DNA of 64,000 bases from Enterobacter sp. EA-1 (GCA_002886105.1 CP025776.1:4464001-4528000); one strand, 5' to 3'. Shown: positions 22,884 to 34,833, numbered from the stretch's first letter. Notes: a model not told the origin generated them from the sequence alone. A program made the numbers and translations.

Positions 22884-23170
22884 ATGAGTACGCCAGAAGA
22901 GGGGCTGCTGGAAGTTGCCTCGGTATATGTCGAAATATGGTCAGGATGACCCACCAGCACTGTTTGGTGTCAAACAGTGGAACGAAGCATATGCCCTCTT
23001 TTACACGATTTGGCACCGGTAAATCATCAGAGGAATTTTACAACAGCCTTAAAAACTGCCGTGACCGCTTTGATTCATGGATGGAGAATCCCCGCAGAGG
23101 TTGGCGTAATCCTGATGGTACGCCGAGAGAGTTACCCGCTGCTTCACAGCGGGTCATGGAGAAAGAATGA
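22884..23170 (+). CDS. Unknown small protein paired with HNH nuclease
   Basis: About 95 residues beginning MSTPEEGLLEVAS, with charged and aromatic segments (FGVKQWNEAYALFY, NSLKNCRDRFDSWMENPRRG) and no membrane helix. I do not recognise a family. Its TGA overlaps the ATG of the HNH gene (ATGA at 23167-23170), so the two are translationally coupled and likely act together. Frames break near 22920 and 23015. It sits at the edge of the Zorya defence operon, convergent to it. Confidence 0.65.
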
Positions 23171-23692
23171 ATGCGCTTGCTGAACCAGTTGCTGAGCAGC
23201 GTGTTTTGTCGTGGATAACGGCAAACACATTCGAGCAGGCGCAACAGGATGTGCAACAAATCCGCAAGGATAAAGATCTCGACCAAACCACACGAGAGCG
23301 ATTAGTTGCCGCCCGCCTTGGCCGGGATTTCAGAAAAGATTGCTTAATACATTACCCCGCTTGTCCTATCACAGGCATCGCTTTTCAGCCGATGTTGAGA
23401 GCCAGTCATATAAAATCCACGGGGTCAGCATGCAGTACAGGAACGGAGCGTCTCGATCCCTACAATGGAATCATGCTGGCAGCACATATAGATGTGCTTT
23501 TCGATCAGGGCTGGATGTCGTTCGAAGACGATGGGCAGATCTTAATCAGTGATGAACTGGGTGCTGGAAGTCGTCACGCAACTGCACCTACCCGTTAAAA
23601 TCAACCCATTCGCTGACGAATCTAAACCTTACCTGAAATGGCATCGCGAAAATGTTCTGCGGATCGCCGGAAAAAAGAAAGCGGAAAAGTGA
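23167..23692 (+). CDS. HNH endonuclease (HNH_2 type)
   Basis: About 173 residues. The C-terminal half carries the HNH_2 pattern: CPITGI, ASHIKPW, DPYNGIMLAAHIDVLFDQGW and DDGQILIS, which would form a metal-dependent DNA nuclease core. The N-terminal part (EQAQQDVQQIRKDKDL) looks helical. Frames break near 23330, 23418 (ccacgg for CCTGG) and 23570. The ATGA overlap with the upstream small gene shows an operon. Placed next to Zorya, it may be a restriction or defence nuclease; that is inference. Confidence 0.78.
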
Positions 23693-23809
23693 ACTGGCAC
23701 ATCCAGATGACTGCATCATATTTATTGGGATAGCAACTCACTCTTCTACCTACGCAAATCGCTCCGCGTTTATCGTTTTGCTATCATTGCAGCGTTTATT
23801 GATAATTAG

Positions 23810-26800
23810 TCAGGAACGAAGAAGCTGATTAAAGTCTTCAGAGACTAAATCGCCTTTCGTACAAAGCATATCTCGCGCAAGAGTCCGCCGTTTTTGTAGC
23901 AGAGCATCCAGTGTTTCTTCAAACGTGGGTATGCTCGCATCCGTTATCGTTGGATAATAAACATACACATCTTTTGTTTGCCCAATACGATAAGCGCGGT
24001 CAGTCGCTTGATCTTCTTTGCAGGATTCCAGCAACGGGTGAAATGAATAACATGATTGGCTTTTGCACATTTACACCAAACCCGACTGCCACGGTCGAAA
24101 GAATAATAATTCCAAATCCGGGCAACGCCTGAAAACATCGATAAGCTTTTGACGGCTGTTCGCACTCTCACTTCGGGTACTGGTATCGCCGTTTATTACG
24201 TAGGGTCTGAAGCCAAATCGCTGGTGAATGGCGTATTGCAATTCGCGCTGAATATCTCTCAACTCAGTAAATATAATGACCTTATCATCACCCTTTTCGC
24301 AATGTCTTCGAGTTTACACATCATCCACTCCAGTTTTGGTGAATGAGCTCTTAAGCGATTATCCGGCTTTACACTGTAGGGATGTGCGCAAATCAGCTTC
24401 AGACGATGCAATAAACCAAGCATTCCCATTCCCCGGGCTGATCCAGTTCATCCTGCATTTTCTGCCGATTCTGATAAGAGGCAATCGATGAAACATACAA
24501 ATCGCGCTGCAAGGGAGCCATAGGCAGTTGCTTACAAGATGTGTCCTCAATTTTTGAGGGTAAATCTTTTGCTACATCCTCTTTGGTGCGTCGCAGTGTC
24601 TGTACTTCGATAATGCGCCGTAGTGACTCAAGTACGAGACTATTTCTTTCAGGAGCGCCTTCAATCGGTCGTAAATATTGCTTACCGAAGTCATTGAGCG
24701 CGCCAAGCAAACTGGCTGGGCAAAATCAAACAAACTCCAGAGATCCACCAGCGTATTTTCAACAGGTGTTCCGGTGCAGGCCACTTTAAACTGCGCCTGA
24801 ATAGCATTCGCCGCATGAGTAATTAATGCTGCTGGATTCTTTATTTTTGAGCTTCATCGCAAACCATAATTGACCATTTTTGGCGTGCGAGAGAACTCCT
24901 TGATCGCGCAAGGTTTCGTAAGTGGTTAACACGATTTTTGCACCACCAACCCAGCCCGGACGCAGCAGATTTTTAATGCCCTGCACTCTTAGTTCTACGG
25001 GGATTTCATCCTTATGGAACTTCACCGCTTTACGGCGTTACCATAAAGTTTAAGTACCTCAAGGTTTGCGGTATGAAAGAAATTATCCAGTTCGTTCCCA
25101 ATTATCTAATAATGATACGGGTGCAACGATCATCGTTGGTAAACCATCAGGATTTTTTTCGATATACCACACAATAAAAGCCAGTATTTGCAGCGTCTTA
25201 CCTAACCCCATGTCATCAGCCAATAAACAGCCTGACGTTTCCTCTGGTGATTTAAGAAACAGTTGTTGCAACCATGCTAAGCCCTGTCGTTGATGTTCAC
25301 GAAGATGAATATGTTCTTTAAGCAAAACAGGCAATACAGGTTCTGCATCTTTCGCACTTAACAATGCCTCGCGTCGCTGCTTTATATAAGCTGCATGCTC
25401 AATATTTTGCTCAATCTGCAGAACAGCTCTTTTTCTGGCTCGGTGATATATTTATCGGTGGCGATCTCCAGAGTCTCAATTTTCTTCTGCCAGTTTTTCA
25501 ATAACGATTTAGCATCATCAATCGGCAATGATTGCTCATTCCGAGGGCATAGAGACGGTTGTGTCTTGTTGGGACTCCGCAGATTCAATGCGTTCTTCAA
25601 GGTCCGATAACTGTTCCTCGGCTCTGCGGCTCCCAGCCCTCAAAAAAAATCACTCGCCAGTAATGCTTCACCTAAGGTCTCTGGCAACCAGTCTTCACTT
25701 TCGCCCTTTATTAAAAGGAGAGGAAATCTTTCAAACTCACCAATACCAATGACACGATCGCCATTTATTCAGATCTAAAACTTCATCAAATTCGATACCC
25801 GCAATCTCTGCTGCCAACGATGCAGGAGTGATTGGTAGTGTTGTTCGAACGTCAAATGGCTCAGTTCTAATTCATAACCTTGCCATATTCCCGCAGGCCC
25901 GACGCCAGTTTGACTGCCAGTTCCTGGAATAAATTGTCAAACTCATAGGGTTTCGTCAGAGAAAAGTGATAGCAGGTTGCACGGCAGCAATAGGTTCTAA
26001 GACAAGAGATACGGACGAGATTCTTTTTGCTTCATCATCAAGCACAGGTGTAACAGAGAAACGGTGGAAAAAATATGCGCATCCTGTAACGCTTTTTCAT
26101 GTTGTTCAGGCGGGATAACACTAGCCGCATCCTCACCAATGAAAGTGTAGGGATTGCGAATAAAAGAGACGGCATCATCACCCGCAACACGCCTGCCAGT
26201 TATTGAATGCACAGAAGAGAGCACCTCTTTCACTTCCGGGGTGATGATCACGTGGCTGGAGATGATCCATCCTCACCCAGAACACGGTACTGATCCTGCA
26301 CTAACTTACTGTTATCGAAACTATTGAGCCATTGCGTCGGTTGGTCATCGAAAGAAGGTTCAATTTCAATTACAGGTGTGTTGTGAATGGTTGCTTTGCG
26401 TAGCTTGAGTCTTAACGATTCGGGTTTAACCACAATCGTTTTTGCCGGTAGTTATCTAATTCTGCATGCGTTTTTTTGCCAAGCGGCGTATTTTCGCCCA
26501 GCCAAGCTGATTGGTATTTTCTCCCGCTCTGCGCAGCTGTTCATCCCGAAATTGCTGCAAAGCAGTAAGGAGTAGCCAGTTCTCTTGGTCTGTAAAATTG
26601 CCCTCAGGCCCGTGAAATATCGCCCCCGTTCTTTCCAACCGGTACAGACCGGCCAGTGCTACTATCCTTCCAGTCACATATATAAACGCTAAAATCAGCA
26701 TCACTCAGGCTTCCACTACCTGCCAGACAAATCTTCAGCGGCTTAACCTCTGGAACACCTAACAATGGCAGGCTGGTGTGGTGATCCTCGTCGGCTGCCA

Positions 26801-27027
26801 GACGATACAACTCATCCCGAGGTAAGCAGCCAGCGATCGGATAACTCAACGACATACTCTTCTTCTGAAAGCTGCTCCATATAGGCAACCGAGGGGCCAA
26901 AGCGCATCCTCATCAGCCGAGTTAAATAAAAAGATAGACCTGATTCTTCAACCTGATAACGGTGGCTTACTCGTTCCTCTGAGGATGAATCATTACCCAT
27001 AAACTTACTGAGCAGGCGTTTCAGCAT
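23810..27027 (-). CDS. zorD: ZorD, Snf2-type helicase of type I Zorya
   Basis: Large SWI2/SNF2 ATPase of about 1070 residues, the last gene of the Zorya type I operon. The start [18 protein letters not shown] at 27027 overlaps the zorC stop (TAATG). The helicase core at 25360-23810 has motif I DDMGLGKT, the motif Ia region [12 protein letters not shown], motif [30 protein letters not shown], and motif [15 protein letters not shown]. In studied Zorya, ZorD acts as nuclease/helicase effector. The middle 24270-26000 is broken in many places, but each part continues in another frame, so I read it as intact with sequence errors. Confidence 0.88.
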
Positions 27028-28730
27028 TATTTACTCCAGAACATAAGTGAATTACCGCGTTGCGTGTAAAGCCGAGACGTAATAATTTTGGCTTCAAAAA
27101 CTGGATTTGATGCTGGCAAAATTATATACAGAGCACCACCTATCTCTTTATCGTTAACAGTGCATCTGATGGCGCTTATTAGCTTCTGAATTTCCTTTTC
27201 TCTTTCGATATCACTATTAATATTTTTCACCACCTGATTCGGGCACAAGTTCAGTTACAGGAGTATCATCCGGCAGATATCTAATGCCCAACTCTTTCAA
27301 TTTATCGTCAAATTTTGCCATCCATCCTTCAATATATCTCAAATCTAAACGACGCACCGGTGATGAATGCAGCATTCTCGCAACAATGCCCGTTTTTTCT
27401 TAAGCATATTATTGATATGTAGATATTTGCTTTCTGGCTTAAAGTCTTTATCTGCAATGCTATAAATAAACATAGCATTGCCGGTGCCCGAAAATTCAAC
27501 GAAGAAATAATCACCAATTTGCATAATCATGGCATTGTCCCAGCTTCTGCCACCGATAAGCTGGGCTCAAACGACCTTTATTTTTATCTCTGAATGCCAC
27601 AAAATCTGAACTACGATCTTCCCACGCATCCTGCCCCATGACAATTCCGAGTAAATCCCATCTGATTGGCAAACCGTAGCCAATAAAATAGTCGGGCCTG
27701 ATCAACATCACCCTTACCTTTCAGCAACTGGAAGAAATGCGTTAAATCCTCTTTAGCCAGCCAGCTACGTACCATGCCGCAAATTTTTCGCTGGTATCGG
27801 GATCTTTCCAAAATGAGTAAGCCAGAGGTTTTGTTTACTGCGTAATTCACGGGCTTCCCCAGCTTTCCAGCGCCATCTGTTTGGCTGAGGATGAGGAATA
27901 TTTCTGAAAGAAGAGCGGTAATACTGCATTAAGCATGCACGTAAGATGATGTTTTTATATCGTTCTCGCTGGCGGGCAAGTTCCAGCAAGTTAGGCAAAC
28001 GCGCTTTGAATGCCTCATCATCCACCCTAAAATTTTGGCTAACAGTACGACAAATGCCCGGTACCAAAGCCAGCTATCATCGGGAACCTGAGCCACCGTT
28101 TCCAGCGCAGAAAAAATCAACCAGCTCACCAGCGCTCATTTTATTTGCCAATAAGTTCCCGGCATCTGGCGTGAACAGATCCTGATATTCATCTATTACC
28201 GCCATCCAGCGTTTTTCTCGACGCACCAGACCTTTAATCACACCATAGCCAATGCGAAGTTGATCGCGTAACGAACACCAATTGTTATTCTCGTCGGGCT
28301 TTTCGCGTGATAACCAAAATAGCTGCTACATAAAAACTTCCACTCGCGGCGTTTGAGTTTTTTGCTATCAATACGCTGCTGGATCTCTTGTTCAACCCGG
28401 TTATAAAGTGAATCATCCTCCAGCAGAACCGGAAATGCCGCATCGGGATCGCTATCAGCCGGTGCCCGCAAATATTAACTGCCAGTCGTACCTCGTCAGC
28501 ACTTTCAACTGGCGAAGTGCTGCGATCGCTTTAAGCCGTTTGGTCAGCGGAGGAACTGTCGTCCGTTCGCTTTTGTCCATTTTGACAGACAGATACTGCT
28601 CTGCAGCCTTGAGCTTAGGGAAATCGCCAAAAGCGGTTGCTTCCGTATCAATATGCCGCTTGACGGTGGTAGCAATCTCCGATGACAGGCGGGATAAAGC
28701 GGAGATCATAACGGCATCTCCAACTGACAT
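27027..28730 (-). CDS. zorC: ZorC of type I Zorya (EH_Signature domain)
   Basis: About 565 residues, the usual ZorC length. It begins MSVGDAVMISALSRLSSE at 28730, 25 bases inside the 3' end of zorB, and ends at 27027 overlapping zorD. Segments in order include PLTKRLKAIAALRQLKVLTR, ELVDFFSALETVAQ, LRACLMQYYRSSFRNIP, MGQDAWEDRSSDF and NAMIMQIGDYFFVEFSGTGN; the last is the conserved end of EH_Signature proteins. Known role: DNA-binding partner of ZorD in phage defence. Frames break near 28470, 28245, 28025, 27780, 27700, 27520 and 27245. Confidence 0.83.
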
Positions 28731-29444
28731 CTTTCGGTTGTAAGCCCGGCCGCACTATCCACATCGACTGCAGCCTTATCATGTTCATCTTTCAGACCAA
28801 AGAACTGCATACGTAACTCAACGCGACGGCTGGCCTCTTTACTCTCTTTAGCGTTGTTAAACGAAACACCGCCCGCAAGGAAGAGCTTACGGATCTGCTC
28901 CTGCTGCAGGGCGTTATCTGCTGCTGCAAGCGGCTACGGCTGTCCAGTAGACTACATCACCCATTCTGAGCGCTGCAACGAAAGATGCAAGTTATACAGA
29001 TAGGAGCCATCAGTATCGGTAAAGCCTTCAATGACAATCTGTTTGAACCACTTTTGTCCTTCCTCACTGTTCGCTGCTTCCAGCACCAGCGGTACAACAT
29101 CCTGTAGCGCTTTCTGCCCGTCAGCATTGAGGAAAAAGCGGTTGTGGTCGAAGCGGCCCGCTTCACCAAAGCTGATGCGGTTATCGACAATCAACAACGA
29201 TGGTTTTATTGAGGTTGCGGGCGTGCAGCTCTAAACGCTCACACAGACGGGTAATATCTTGTCCACGCAATTTCTCACCTTGCTCTACCCGCTGGATCCG
29301 CTGTGTTACCGAGCTTAATGAAGCCACCATAACGACCAGAAACAGCACCATCATGGCCGTCATCAGGTCAGCATAGGAAATCCAGAAGGGTTTCTCTGCC
29401 TCATCCGAACGCCGGGGCTTAATACGAAATGTTTGACCGAACAT
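28706..29444 (-). CDS. zorB: ZorB, MotB-like peptidoglycan-binding subunit of Zorya
   Basis: About 245 residues. The N-terminal membrane helix follows KPFWISYADLMTAMMVLFL and contains the conserved Asp of MotB-type proton channels. The rest is an OmpA-like domain with RISFGEAGRFDHNRFFLN, VIEGFTDTDGSYLYNLHLS and, near the end, EASRRVELRMQF. Known role: ZorA5-ZorB2 forms a proton-driven rotary motor anchored to the cell wall. Frames break near 29200, 28950 and 28870. The start is 15 bases after the zorA stop codon. Confidence 0.9.
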
Positions 29445-29458
29445 GATTCAGACTCCCC

Positions 29459-31605
29459 TTACGCTGGCACTTTAGAAAGCACTTCTTCAAGGGTTTCAAT
29501 ACTTTCACCAAGCTCATCAATACCGCTTCCCGTGCGTTTAACAGCGCTGTCCAGTTAGCATCCAGCGCCCCTAACGTGGTGTCGAGACTCGTTTTCATGC
29601 CGTCTGAGAACTGATTGAACCCATTAGCCAACACTTGTCCTGCATTTTCGAGGAACTCTTTGCTTCGCGGTTATAATCATGCAGCCCTTCATTGTGCTGT
29701 TTCCAGCTCTTTCCAGGAATTGGCTACGTGATTCCAGCTCAGACTGGGCATTGGCAATGATGCCTTCCAGCAATGTGATTGATTTTGCTACCGCCTCACG
29801 GTTGTTTCGATAATCTCTAGCTCAACGTATTGCCTGTACCTTGCGCTTTAGTAAGCACATCAGCGGTGAGAAGATTTGCTTTAACTTTGTCCTGCCATTT
29901 CAAAACGCTCGGCAGCCGTGCGCATTTTATCGGCCCCGGTGTGCATATCCTGTAAATGTGCGGAAGTCTGTTCTGCCAGTTTGCGCAACGTGCTTTCCGT
30001 CGCACCCTGCTGTTCATTCAATGCATTCAGCAGCGAGCGGACTCCGTTCGTCGAAACCAGCAATGATCTGCTGCGTTTCCTGATGGAGAGATGTCTGAGT
30101 ATCCTGTTGATGACTGGCCAGCTGTTGTCCCTGCTCGCTGCGTAAACAGTGACCCCAGTTTCTCGCCCAGCGCCTCAACGGACGACGCCATTTGCTTCAT
30201 GGTTTCACTTTGGCCTTGCTGGGACGTTTGCTGGATAGAGTCGATAAACGCTTTCATCTGTTCAGCCATCGCTTTTTTCACGCGCTTCGCTATCGGCAAA
30301 CATTTTTCCAGCTGCTGCGCCATCCGTTCACCCGCGCCTTCACCTTCGGCACCAATTCTGGCGACCGACGATTGCAGGCTGGCCAGCATATCGTTCATCC
30401 CTGCCTGCATTGCAACCTGTCCGGATTTCATCCTCACTGGAGCAACTGCGACATCAACTCAGCACTGCCCGGCGGGTGTCCTCGCTGGCACTACGCATAT
30501 CCTGCAACAAACCGGCAAAACCCGATTGCATTGCCTCAATTGCACCAACAGATTGCCCCATCATCTGGTGCATATTTTCGAACTGCTTGCCAAAGGTATT
30601 GTCGAGTTTGGACATAAATGCCGTCAGGACATCCTGAAGCATATTCTGTACCTGACCTGACTGATCGCCGCTGGCGGTTTGTACCGCACCGGCAATTTTA
30701 TCTAACGGTGACTTCAGGCTATTTTCGATGGCTCCACTCACCTGCTCGGCAAACTGCTGGCCAGTATCGCGGTAGGTGGAAGATAAGGTGTGCGCTAGCT
30801 TTTCATTTTCAGCGACCCTCGGCTTGCGACCAGTTCTGAAGCATATCGCGGAGATCGGTCACCGTGCTGTCTTTAAGCTGTTTGGCCTCGGGTGGCACTT
30901 TCGTTGCTCGATTTCACCCAGTTCAGCAAGGTATTCTTCCCCACACCGGTTTCCAAATAGCTGATCAACAGCGGCAGTAAACTGTTCAAGATATTTATAA
31001 CACTTCGCTATTGACAGCTTTTCCAGCCACGTAACGAAGATTGACGCCGCGATGGCGGTAAACGACCCTAAAAGCGTACAGCACATCCCGCAAGAGCGAA
31101 GCCACACTGCTGGTAACTTGCTCGGGCGTGCTACGAAATGATTTAAACCGATCATCAACCCATAAAATGTACCGATAATGCCGACCCCCGTCAGGATCCC
31201 TCGGCAGGTGCTTAAAAACTCGGTATTAAGCGGAATATCAATTAATTGCTGCTCAGTAAAAATGCTGCGGCTGGAGCCGTCGCCCGAACGTCTTTTAATT
31301 TCTGTTCGCCATCGACAAGCGTTTTTGTTGATGGAGTGACTCAGCAAACTCACTCCGAGTGCGCTAGTGGTGTCCCGGTAAATAACTCGCTTAGCTTCTG
31401 TAGCTTTACTGCCGTCGAATCTTTCTTCCAGCCTGGAAATGATCACTGACTGTTTCTTCCAGTTTACTGACAATTTTAATTGCTCGATAAACATACAAAG
31501 AAGCGAAAATGCCAGTGCGACAGCAACGACAATAATAACCACCAGCGGAACCTTTTCAGGCTGTACGGAGGTCAATGTAGTTAAAAACGAGTTAAGCCAT
31601 TCCAT
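29459..31605 (-). CDS. zorA: ZorA, MotA-like motor with long coiled-coil tail
   Basis: About 710 residues. The N-terminus holds the MotA/ExbB-like membrane part: first helix VVIIVVAVALAFSLLCMF, then TGVGIIGTFYGLMIGL and SFTAAIASIF-like helices near 31030-31200. From about residue 250 it becomes a long Gln/Ala-rich coiled coil (many QS, AL and EQ repeats at 29650-30860), which is the intracellular tail of type I ZorA. The start is ATG 31605. Frames break at roughly ten places. It is the first gene of zorABCD and marks the system as type I together with ZorC and ZorD. Confidence 0.9.
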
Positions 31606-32263
31606 TTTTCATCCCGGAGTCAACAACAGATTATTTTTCTGATAGCTATCCACAGGCGCTAATAACAAGGTGTTATAGCGCAACAATAAACTGACATGCA
31701 GTATTTGAATTCTGGAGAGAGGTGACGCAAGCAAAAGGAATAAGCATCCATAATCCCGTGCTCTACAGCGCCAGACCGCCTGATCCTTTAGGCAATCAGA
31801 TTCTTCTCACAAATCATAACCTGCTGCACAGGGATAACAAGTAGCAAATGGCCCACCAATATCATTTTTAATGAACAATTAAAAATCTAATAAATTTAGC
31901 CACACCCATAAAATATACGATATATATTTTCAAAAATAAGTAACGTTGATAAATGATTAGTTCAGTTATAGTAATAAATTGAAATTATCACCTTAAGAAT
32001 AACTTATTACACCAGAAAATTATGTTAAGTTGGAACAAAAACAACGTAACTGACGCATCCTGTCATCTCTGCTGCCGATAACAAAAACCAGAACATTCAT
32101 AACAACGGCCTCTTACCATTTAATTCATACAAAATAGTAAGTTATCTCGTCTTACCCTGATTGATTGCACTGACTGCGGGAGGTAACATGATTTGGTCTC
32201 TTTTGTAATCGATTAACGTAACGCGTCAGTAGCTCCAGAGGCTGGCCTCAACGTGGAAGGCAC
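31606..32263. other. AT-rich intergenic region upstream of zorA
   Basis: About 660 bases with no supported gene and clearly higher AT content than the surroundings, especially 31860-32040. It should hold the zorA promoter (minus strand) and that of the small plus-strand gene at 32264. A very short frame with a strong ribosome-binding site (gggaggtaac before ATG 32188, six codons then TAA) could be a leader peptide or chance. Confidence 0.5.
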
Positions 32264-32578
32264 ATGAACAAATCTAACGTTGATTTCCTGAAAGGCGTAA
32301 ACGACTTTATTTACGCTATTGCTTGTGCAGCGGAAAACAATTATCCGGACGATCCCAACACCACAAATGCGTATACACGGCTAACTGAATATGACGCCAG
32401 CGCCGGTGCTGATGGCGGGATCGGGATCGCCAGTGCCGAACTCGGGCTGTGGCTGCCATCCTGTTCACTTGGCTCCGCTTGCACCGCACTTTATACTCGG
32501 CACTATGCTGAGCGGTGTAGGATCCGACCGGATCTACCCGATACGCTCGCCGTCCTCTCGATACATCTCGGCCCATAA
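32264..32578 (+). CDS. Unknown small protein, probably frameshifted
   Basis: It starts MNKSNVDFLKGVNDFIYAI after a ggaagg ribosome-binding site. The first 35 residues look genuine (acidic end NNYPDDPNTT), while the tail up to 32578 has an odd composition and may be out of frame. I do not recognise it and give no function. Confidence 0.4.
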   Translation: MNKSNVDFLKGVNDFIYAIACAAENNYPDDPNTTNAYTRLTEYDASAGADGGIGIASAELGLWLPSCSLGSACTALYTRHYAERCRIRPDLPDTLAVLSIHLGP

Positions 32579-32665
32579 CCGGCATAGTACAATGGTCAGC
32601 CGTCTTTCACCTGCGGTGAGGCAATAGTTGGTGCACTGGTTGCCTTCTACCCACAACCGCGTTAA

Positions 32666-33285
32666 CTAATGGCTCCCCCACTTTTCGCAAAACACCTCAA
32701 TGTGCTCATCCTGAAAATCCGCCAGCCGCTCGATGATGGTCTCGAGCGGCCAGTCCCACCTGTGCGATTTGCTGCAACTGACGGGCAATCTGTGGGGAAA
32801 ATCGCAAACGGATGGTTTTCGCTGGTACGCCGCCGACAATGGTGTACGGCGCGACATCTTTGCTCACTACCGCACCCGCAGCAATAACGGCCCCATCCCC
32901 CACAGTGACACCGGGCAACACGATCGCCGCATGGCCGATCCACACATCGTTGCCAATGATGACGCTATCGCCGCGACGGCGGGCAAAAGTCATGATCGCG
33001 CGTGGCACTGGCGGAGTAGTATTCCGGGCAATAGGTAATGCGGTGCTGTGAGGGGCGTTCCATCGGGTGATTCGGCGCGCCAATACGTACGTTGTTGGCA
33101 ATTGCCGTGAATTTACTGATCTCCGCGTCGGCAACGGTGCAGTACTCCCCCGGGTAGGAGAAATCTCCCAGCGAGCTGTATTCCATCAGGCTATTGGCGA
33201 GCACTTCGCACTGCTGGCCGATCCTGCATTCGCGCAGGCGAACAGTCGGATCGATCCAGGTTTCCGCTAATTTTACGAGCTTCAT
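32666..33285 (-). CDS. Hexapeptide-repeat acyltransferase (XAT / phosphonate-cluster type)
   Basis: About 206 residues forming a left-handed beta-helix of hexapeptide repeats. The N-terminus [19 protein letters not shown] is followed by [18 protein letters not shown] with the catalytic-type His, then [20 protein letters not shown] and [18 protein letters not shown]. The layout matches the DapH/GlmU-related transferases found with phn genes (TIGR03308 type). It probably O- or N-acetylates a small substrate, which is unknown. A Leu-to-Pro change at 33150-33155 (cccggg for CCAGG context) and breaks near 32745 and 33005 look like sequence errors. Confidence 0.85.
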
Positions 33286-33362
33286 CGCTTCTTCCCCTCA
33301 TCACAGATAGCGCTACTGTATAAGAGATCTGTGCAGGGAAAATGACGGGAAGTGGCGGGTAA

Positions 33363-33388
33363 ATAAAGCCGCAGCAAAGCGGCTTTAT
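33363..33388 (-). terminator. Hairpin terminator after the Tai4 gene
   Basis: The symmetrical stem ataaagccgc/gcggctttat around agcaaa lies just past the stop codon of the Tai4-like gene. Read on the minus strand it ends in a short T-rich stretch. Confidence 0.7.
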
Positions 33389-33406
33389 GTTGTTGAGAGA
33401 TAAGCG

Positions 33407-33816
33407 TTACTGCGGGTTGTCCTGCATCCAGCTCCGCTTAGGATGCGGAACATAATCCACTGCTGCTCAAGCCCGGCGCTGTGATACATGTCGATGCATT
33501 TCATCAGGTTCAGTTTTACGTCGTTCCCCCTGATGGGAGTGATATTCACGGGCCAGATATTTATCAACCAACTCGCCCATCTTACCCGCACCTTTTTCCG
33601 CATCGTATTCGCTCCAGTTGTCCAGACCACTGGCGCTGGCAGCGGCATCTTTACTGGCTCCCGGTTCACTGGCATACGCTTTTGCGACACAAAGAGCTAA
33701 CGCAGCGTCTTTATAATTTTGCGCATAAGTACGGCTCGCAGCATCAGGGCGTTGTGCGTCAGCGGCAACAGCGCTGAACGACAGTACCGTCAGCAGCGCA
33801 ACAAACAGTTTTTCAT
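33407..33816 (-). CDS. tai4: Tai4-family T6SS amidase immunity protein (orphan)
   Basis: Periplasmic immunity protein that in known pairs binds and blocks the Tae4 cell-wall amidase delivered by type VI secretion. Repairing one A in the start (MKKLFVALLTVLSFSAVAA) gives a clean signal peptide. The mature part has the Tai4 pattern: RTYAQNYKDAALALCVAKAY, LDNWSEYD, DKYLAREYHS, and LMKCIDMYHS with its Cys, ending in DNPQ. The assembled length of about 133 residues is normal. No Tae4 or other type VI gene is seen in this window, so it is an orphan. Frames break near 33530 and 33440. Confidence 0.82.
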
Positions 33817-33901
33817 GGTAAAGCCCAGAAGTTGGCATGCTCAGTTTTATCATTCACGCCGGGTTGATTGAATGCACACTATGAACACCTTACTCTTTGA
33901 A

Positions 33902-34833
33902 TTAGAACAACGCTTTCAACGCAGCGATATCTTTTGGCGTGGTCCGGCAGCATCCGCCGATAAGCTTCGCGCCCGCCTCCAGCCATTGCGGCAAATAGCC
34001 CGCCAGCGTTTCACTCGCGTCACCGTGGCTGCACCACGTTTTAGTGACGGCATCGTAGTGCTCGCCAGAGTTGGGATAAACCACCAGCGGCAGCGCGGTC
34101 AGGCTTTGCAGGTGTTTCAACGCGGGAGTGGTCTCTTTCAGCGCAATACAGTTGATGCCCAGCGCCACAATCTGCGGATAGGCCACCAGCACGCTAACCA
34201 CCTCGCGCAGTGGCGTACCGTCGCTTAAATGCTCGCTGTCGCGCAGGGTAAACGAGAACCAGTGCGCGTGCGCGGGGATACTCGCTCAGCAAATCCGCCA
34301 GCGCTTTACTTTCGGCAAAAGACGGCAGCGTTTCGCAAGCCAGCAGATCGGCACCGGCATCCAGTAGCGCCTGCACCCTCGGGCGATGAAAGGCGATAAA
34401 CTCCTCATGGCTGCGCACATAGTCGCCACGGTATTCCGAACCATCCGCCAGATACGCGCCATAAGGCCCCACGGAACCGGCCACCAGCAACGTGCCCGCG
34501 TTGTTTTTTTCAGCGAGGAACGCCTCGCGCCTTACGCGCCAGCTCCACGCTCTACCAATCAGCGCCAGCGACTGCGCCTCATCCAGCCCACGGGCAGCAA
34601 AGCCGGCGGGTGTGGCCTCGGTAGCTGGCGGTAATCGCCACCTGCGCCCCGGCACGAAAATAATCGAGATGCACTTCGCGGATCAGCGCCGGGTTTTCCA
34701 TCAGCACTTTGGCGGACCACAGGCTATCGGCGAGGTTGCATCCGCGCGCTTCCAGCTCCGTTGCCATGGCCCCATCCAGCACGATAAACGGCTGTTTTTC
34801 GAGGATGTGGCTCAGCGGATTATTCTGCGACAT
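33902..34833 (-). CDS. mmuM: Homocysteine S-methyltransferase
   Basis: Transfers a methyl group from S-methylmethionine to homocysteine, giving two methionines. The assembled length is about 310 residues, equal to E. coli MmuM. The start is [19 protein letters not shown], the first zinc Cys lies in ALGINCIA, and the paired Cys in [10 protein letters not shown] near the C-terminus; these three Cys bind the catalytic zinc. Breaks are near 34616 (CCTCGG for CCTGG), 34535 and 34275. The start lies within the last codons of mmuP, so the two genes are translationally coupled. Confidence 0.93.

Noticed and set aside
32188-32208. Six-codon leader peptide before the gene at 32264
   Set aside because: A good ribosome-binding site precedes it, but no regulatory codons or attenuator structure were seen, so it is only mentioned.
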